The notes beneath the pieces are model-generated. The model made no database searches and was not told the DNA's origin. It saw only the letters and a list, made by a program, of their open reading frames with translations. Positions 61,325 through 64,000 of a stretch of 64,000 bases of DNA are shown in pieces. The DNA comes from DATAJX01 sp036261915 (GTDB lineage: Bacteria > Pseudomonadota > Alphaproteobacteria > UBA2136 > UBA6156): positions 305,169-369,168 of the forward strand of contig DATAJX010000006.1 in the NCBI GenBank assembly GCA_036261915.1, written 5' to 3'. The translations under genes were made by a program, and so were the position numbers. The stretch's first letter is position 1. Each line of letters opens with the position of its first letter.

Positions 61325-61822
61325 TTAGTTGATGATTTTCCAGCTACCGTCGGGCTGGCGGCAGGCCTGGCCGTAAGCCTTTTGGGTTTTGCCGCCCACG
61401 CTGATGGTTTGTTGGTATTCGCGGCAGTAGGCGCCGGTGGTGTCTTGGCCTTCGCGCGTGGGGGTAATGCTACCCTGCGCGCCGCTTTGCGGGTTGTACC
61501 AGGTGATGGCCTGGCCGACCGGGGCTTCTTGCGCGCGGGTGGCGGCTTGGTCGTAGTAGTGACGGTCTTGGGCGTTCAGGCTGGTGACGATTTGCTTACC
61601 GGCCCAGGCGCCAGCAAGAGCACCGACCACGGCCAGCGCGGTTTGGCCGCCGCCCTTACCGAAACGGCTGCCCAAGAAGGCACCGGCACCGGCACCGCCG
61701 AGGGCGCCGAGATCACCGGCGTCGATGCTGCCGTCGGGCGCGCAGGCGGCCAGGCTGGTGGCGGCCATCAGGGCGGCCATGCTCATGAGAATGGTTTTAC
61801 GCATTTGGATAGTGAGTTGCAT
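61325..61822 (-). CDS. Glycine-zipper lipoprotein, 17-kDa surface antigen type
   Basis: 165 aa with lipobox SLAAC, a glycine-zipper double hydrophobic segment (LGALGGAGAGAFLGSRFGKG then ALAVVGALAGAWAGKQI) and a C-terminal domain with YCREYQQTISVGGKTQKAYGQACRQPDGSW, the pattern of rickettsial 17-kDa antigen and related outer-membrane lipoproteins. AAAAGGAGAA precedes the chosen ATG by 11 bases. Its role is structural or unknown. Confidence 0.88.
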   Translation of the reverse strand: MQLTIQMRKTILMSMAALMAATSLAACAPDGSIDAGDLGALGGAGAGAFLGSRFGKGGGQTALAVVGALAGAWAGKQIVTSLNAQDRHYYDQAATRAQEAPVGQAITWYNPQSGAQGSITPTREGQDTTGAYCREYQQTISVGGKTQKAYGQACRQPDGSWKIIN

Positions 61823-61941
61823 GTGGGGTTGTTCTCCTTTTAGTGGCGGGCATTTAGGGGGATACGGGCGGGTTGTGTCAACCCCAACCGGCATGCCGTA
61901 AGGCCGCCGTAAGAAATACCGAGCGGATTTTTATATGATGC

Positions 61942-64000
61942 TTACTGGCGGCAGAGCTGCAGGCCGTTGGCCGTAAAGCGCATGGTGCCGTAAGTACTGG
62001 TGCCGCAAACCTCGGCCCCGCTGCCCGACATTTTGACCGTGCCGCTGACGGCCGCATTACCGTTGGAATACAGGCCGGTGGCGCTGATGGTATCGGTGGT
62101 GCTGATGCCCACGGCTGCGAACACGCCGCCCGGGCTGTACCAGCCGGTGGTGTTACCCGCGCTGGTGAAGCTGACGTAACCCGTGTTGGCATTGGCGTAG
62201 ATGGCGGTGGTGCCCGATACGATACGGTCGGAGGCGGCGGCGGTCACGCCGGTCAGGCCCGAACCATCACCGATGAAGGTGCCGTTGATCTGCGTGCCTG
62301 AAATGTAGCGGAAGTAGCCGTAAGTACCGCTGACCGTGCCGGTGGTGGCGGTGACGTACACGTTGCTGGCCGAGATGGCGCCCGCAACTTCGAGCTTGGT
62401 GGTGGGGCTGAGGATGCCCAGGCCCATGTTGCCATTGGTGAGGATGCGCACTTGGTCGTTGCCGCCAACGGCGAAGTTCAGGTAGCCGAGGCCGGTGTTG
62501 GCGTCGAGGTGGGCGCTGTTGTCGTCCCAGCCCAGGTAGGCGCCGTTGCCGAAGGTGCCGCCGCCGGCGGTGGCAAAGCCACCCTTGATGTACAGGCTGT
62601 TGGCGGGCAGCCAACTGGGCAGGTCACCTATACCCATGCTGCCGGTGGTGCTGCTGATAAAGAAGGTGCTACTGGCGGTAAGCGCGCCGCTGGCGGTGCG
62701 GTAGATCAGACTGCCGCTGATACCGTCGGCGATATTGAAGGCGCTTCCGCCCACGTTGGTGAGGCCGGAGCCGTTACCCACGAAGTTGGTAGCGCTGATG
62801 GTGCCGGAGACTTCAAGCGGGGCTACTGCCGCGCGCGCAAGATTGATGCTCGTCCAGCTAGTGATATTAGCAGGACCCTCACTGTACAGGCTGGTGGCGC
62901 TGATGCCGCCGGTGGTGCTGATCCCCACCGCGGCAAAGATACCCGCGGGGCTGTACCAGCCGGTGGTGTTGCCTGCACTGGTGAAGCTGACGTAGCCGGT
63001 GTTGGCGTTGGCATACACCGCCGTGGTGCCGCTGGTGATGCGGTCGGCGGCGGCGGCCACCACGCCGGTAAGGCCTGAGCCATCACCCGTAAAAGTGCCG
63101 TTGATCTGCGTGCCGCTGATATAGCGGAAGTACCCATACGTACCGCTGACCGTGCCGGTGGGGGCCGTGGCGCTGATGAGGTTGGCGCCAACAGCAGTCG
63201 CGGTGATCTGGCCCGACGCGTTGATATTGCCCACGCCGATGCTGTTGGCGGTAAGCGTGGTAAACAAGCCGGTGCTGGCCGACACGCTGGCGGCTTCGAC
63301 CATGGCACTGGCCGAAATGTTTGCGGCGTTGACCGTGGTGACCGTCACGCTGCCTACGGTGTTGGAAATGTTCTGCAACACGGTGGGGATGCGGGCCAGG
63401 CTATACCAATCGCCCGCACCACCGCTGACCGGCAGGCCGTTGACCGTGAGGTTGCTGAAATCGGCGCTGGTGCCAGACACATAACGGTAGTAGCCGTAAG
63501 TACCGCTGACCGTGCCGGTAAGCCCCGTGGCGCTGATGAGGTTGGCGCCCACAGCAGTCGCGGTGATCTGGCCCGACGCGTTGATATTACCCGCGCCGAT
63601 GCTGTTGGCCGTCAGCGTATTAAAGGTGGCGGTATTGCCGTAAAAATTGGTGGCGCTCACGGTGCCGCCGCTGGTGGTGCTGATGAGCCCTGCACCGGTA
63701 ATATTGCCCGTCACACTGATGCCGTTGGTCAGCGTCGCCAACCCAACGGCATAAACGGTGGTGAAGCTGGCCTGGTTGGAAGTGGTGCTGATCCCCACGG
63801 CAGCAAAAATGCCCGAAGGACTGTACCAGCCGGTGGTGTTGCCCGCACTGGTGAAGCTGACATAGCCGGTGTTGTTGTTGGCATAAACAGCGGTGGTGCC
63901 GCTCACAATGCGGTCGCTGCTGCCGGCGGTCACGCCGGTCAGGCCCGAACCGTCACCCACAAAACTACCGTAGATGCTCGTACCCGAAATATAACGCCCG
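61942..64000 (-). CDS. Repetitive tail-fibre-like surface protein, partial
   Basis: More than 680 residues; the N terminus lies beyond the right edge. The protein is made of repeats of two types: GTYGYFRYISGTQINGTF-GDGSGLTGV and TGYVSFTSAGNTTGWYSP-GIFAAVGISTT, with NASGQITATAVGANLISAT blocks. It is Gly/Thr/Ser-rich with almost no Lys or Cys until two late cysteines (AEVCGTS, LQLCRQ). This is the style of phage tail fibres and bacterial surface beta-helices. No other phage gene is near. Confidence 0.75.
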   Translation of the reverse strand, partial: GRYISGTSIYGSFVGDGSGLTGVTAGSSDRIVSGTTAVYANNNTGYVSFTSAGNTTGWYSPSGIFAAVGISTTSNQASFTTVYAVGLATLTNGISVTGNITGAGLISTTSGGTVSATNFYGNTATFNTLTANSIGAGNINASGQITATAVGANLISATGLTGTVSGTYGYYRYVSGTSADFSNLTVNGLPVSGGAGDWYSLARIPTVLQNISNTVGSVTVTTVNAANISASAMVEAASVSASTGLFTTLTANSIGVGNINASGQITATAVGANLISATAPTGTVSGTYGYFRYISGTQINGTFTGDGSGLTGVVAAAADRITSGTTAVYANANTGYVSFTSAGNTTGWYSPAGIFAAVGISTTGGISATSLYSEGPANITSWTSINLARAAVAPLEVSGTISATNFVGNGSGLTNVGGSAFNIADGISGSLIYRTASGALTASSTFFISSTTGSMGIGDLPSWLPANSLYIKGGFATAGGGTFGNGAYLGWDDNSAHLDANTGLGYLNFAVGGNDQVRILTNGNMGLGILSPTTKLEVAGAISASNVYVTATTGTVSGTYGYFRYISGTQINGTFIGDGSGLTGVTAAASDRIVSGTTAIYANANTGYVSFTSAGNTTGWYSPGGVFAAVGISTTDTISATGLYSNGNAAVSGTVKMSGSGAEVCGTSTYGTMRFTANGLQLCRQ

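Noticed and set aside
61942..64000. Prophage
   Set aside because: Only a tail-fibre-like repetitive protein is seen; no capsid, terminase, integrase or lysis gene is in the window.

Overview
The window looks like a piece of a GC-rich (roughly 60%) alphaproteobacterial chromosome. The signs are a CHCC zinc-finger protein of the mitochondrial NDUFS6 type, a DksA with a depleted zinc finger, HrcA/CIRCE control of an hrcA-grpE-dnaK operon, IHF-beta near rpsA and cmk, a rickettsial 17-kDa-antigen-like lipoprotein, and rpsT and rho near dnaA and a likely origin. I cannot place it more finely. No rRNA, CRISPR array, insertion sequence or complete prophage is visible. Two tRNAs are present (Ala-GGC, Arg-CCG).

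Layout. 0-5.1 kb: translation genes dsbB<pheT<(lipoprotein)<pheS<rplT<rpmI. 5.3-7.7 kb: accD, ppa and small secreted proteins. 7.8-13.4 kb: ihfB<sppA<rpsA and cmk with small membrane or lipoprotein genes. 13.5-20 kb: tRNA-Ala, msrB, a NadE-like enzyme, metG, a histidine phosphatase and resB. 20-28.5 kb: the replication cluster gyrB<recF<dnaN<dnaA, an aldo/keto-reductase-like gene and rpsT. 28.5-35.4 kb: periplasmic thiol proteins, an Ada/Ogt repair operon, tRNA-Arg, dksA, a PCuAC copper chaperone and dnaQ. 35.7-41.8 kb: the heat-shock region hrcA-grpE-dnaK-(Gly/Tyr-rich secreted protein)-HD phosphohydrolase-dnaJ. 41.8-48.6 kb: a PurC-like gene, nth and a polysaccharide cluster (UDP-sugar epimerase, galU, WecA-like, WbuB-like). 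48.8-55.7 kb: polA, rho and a glycosyltransferase. 55.7-64 kb: HIT protein, heparinase II/III-like protein, methyl-accepting transducer, lipoproteins and a repetitive tail-fibre-like protein running off the right edge.

The most interesting signals are outside the coding genes. (1) A 105-125 bp structured element occurs five times, each time directly behind the 3' end of a minus-strand gene and in the same orientation; its core is conserved and its stems covary. (2) A second structured motif occurs three times (P1, CCGC, P2, then P2', AAGGGTGA, P1') with compensatory stem changes. (3) A third REP-like family (hairpin, one base, TTCATAAG) occurs three times, and one copy sits inside a 58-bp gene-end duplication. 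(4) The preferred Leu/Val codon ending switches strand at about 48.7 kb, as expected at a replication origin. The intergenic region there carries 38-bp direct repeats, CGCATCAY iteron-like words and a perfect CtrA-type TTAA-N7-TTAA site. I infer that oriC lies upstream of polA, about 22 kb from dnaA.
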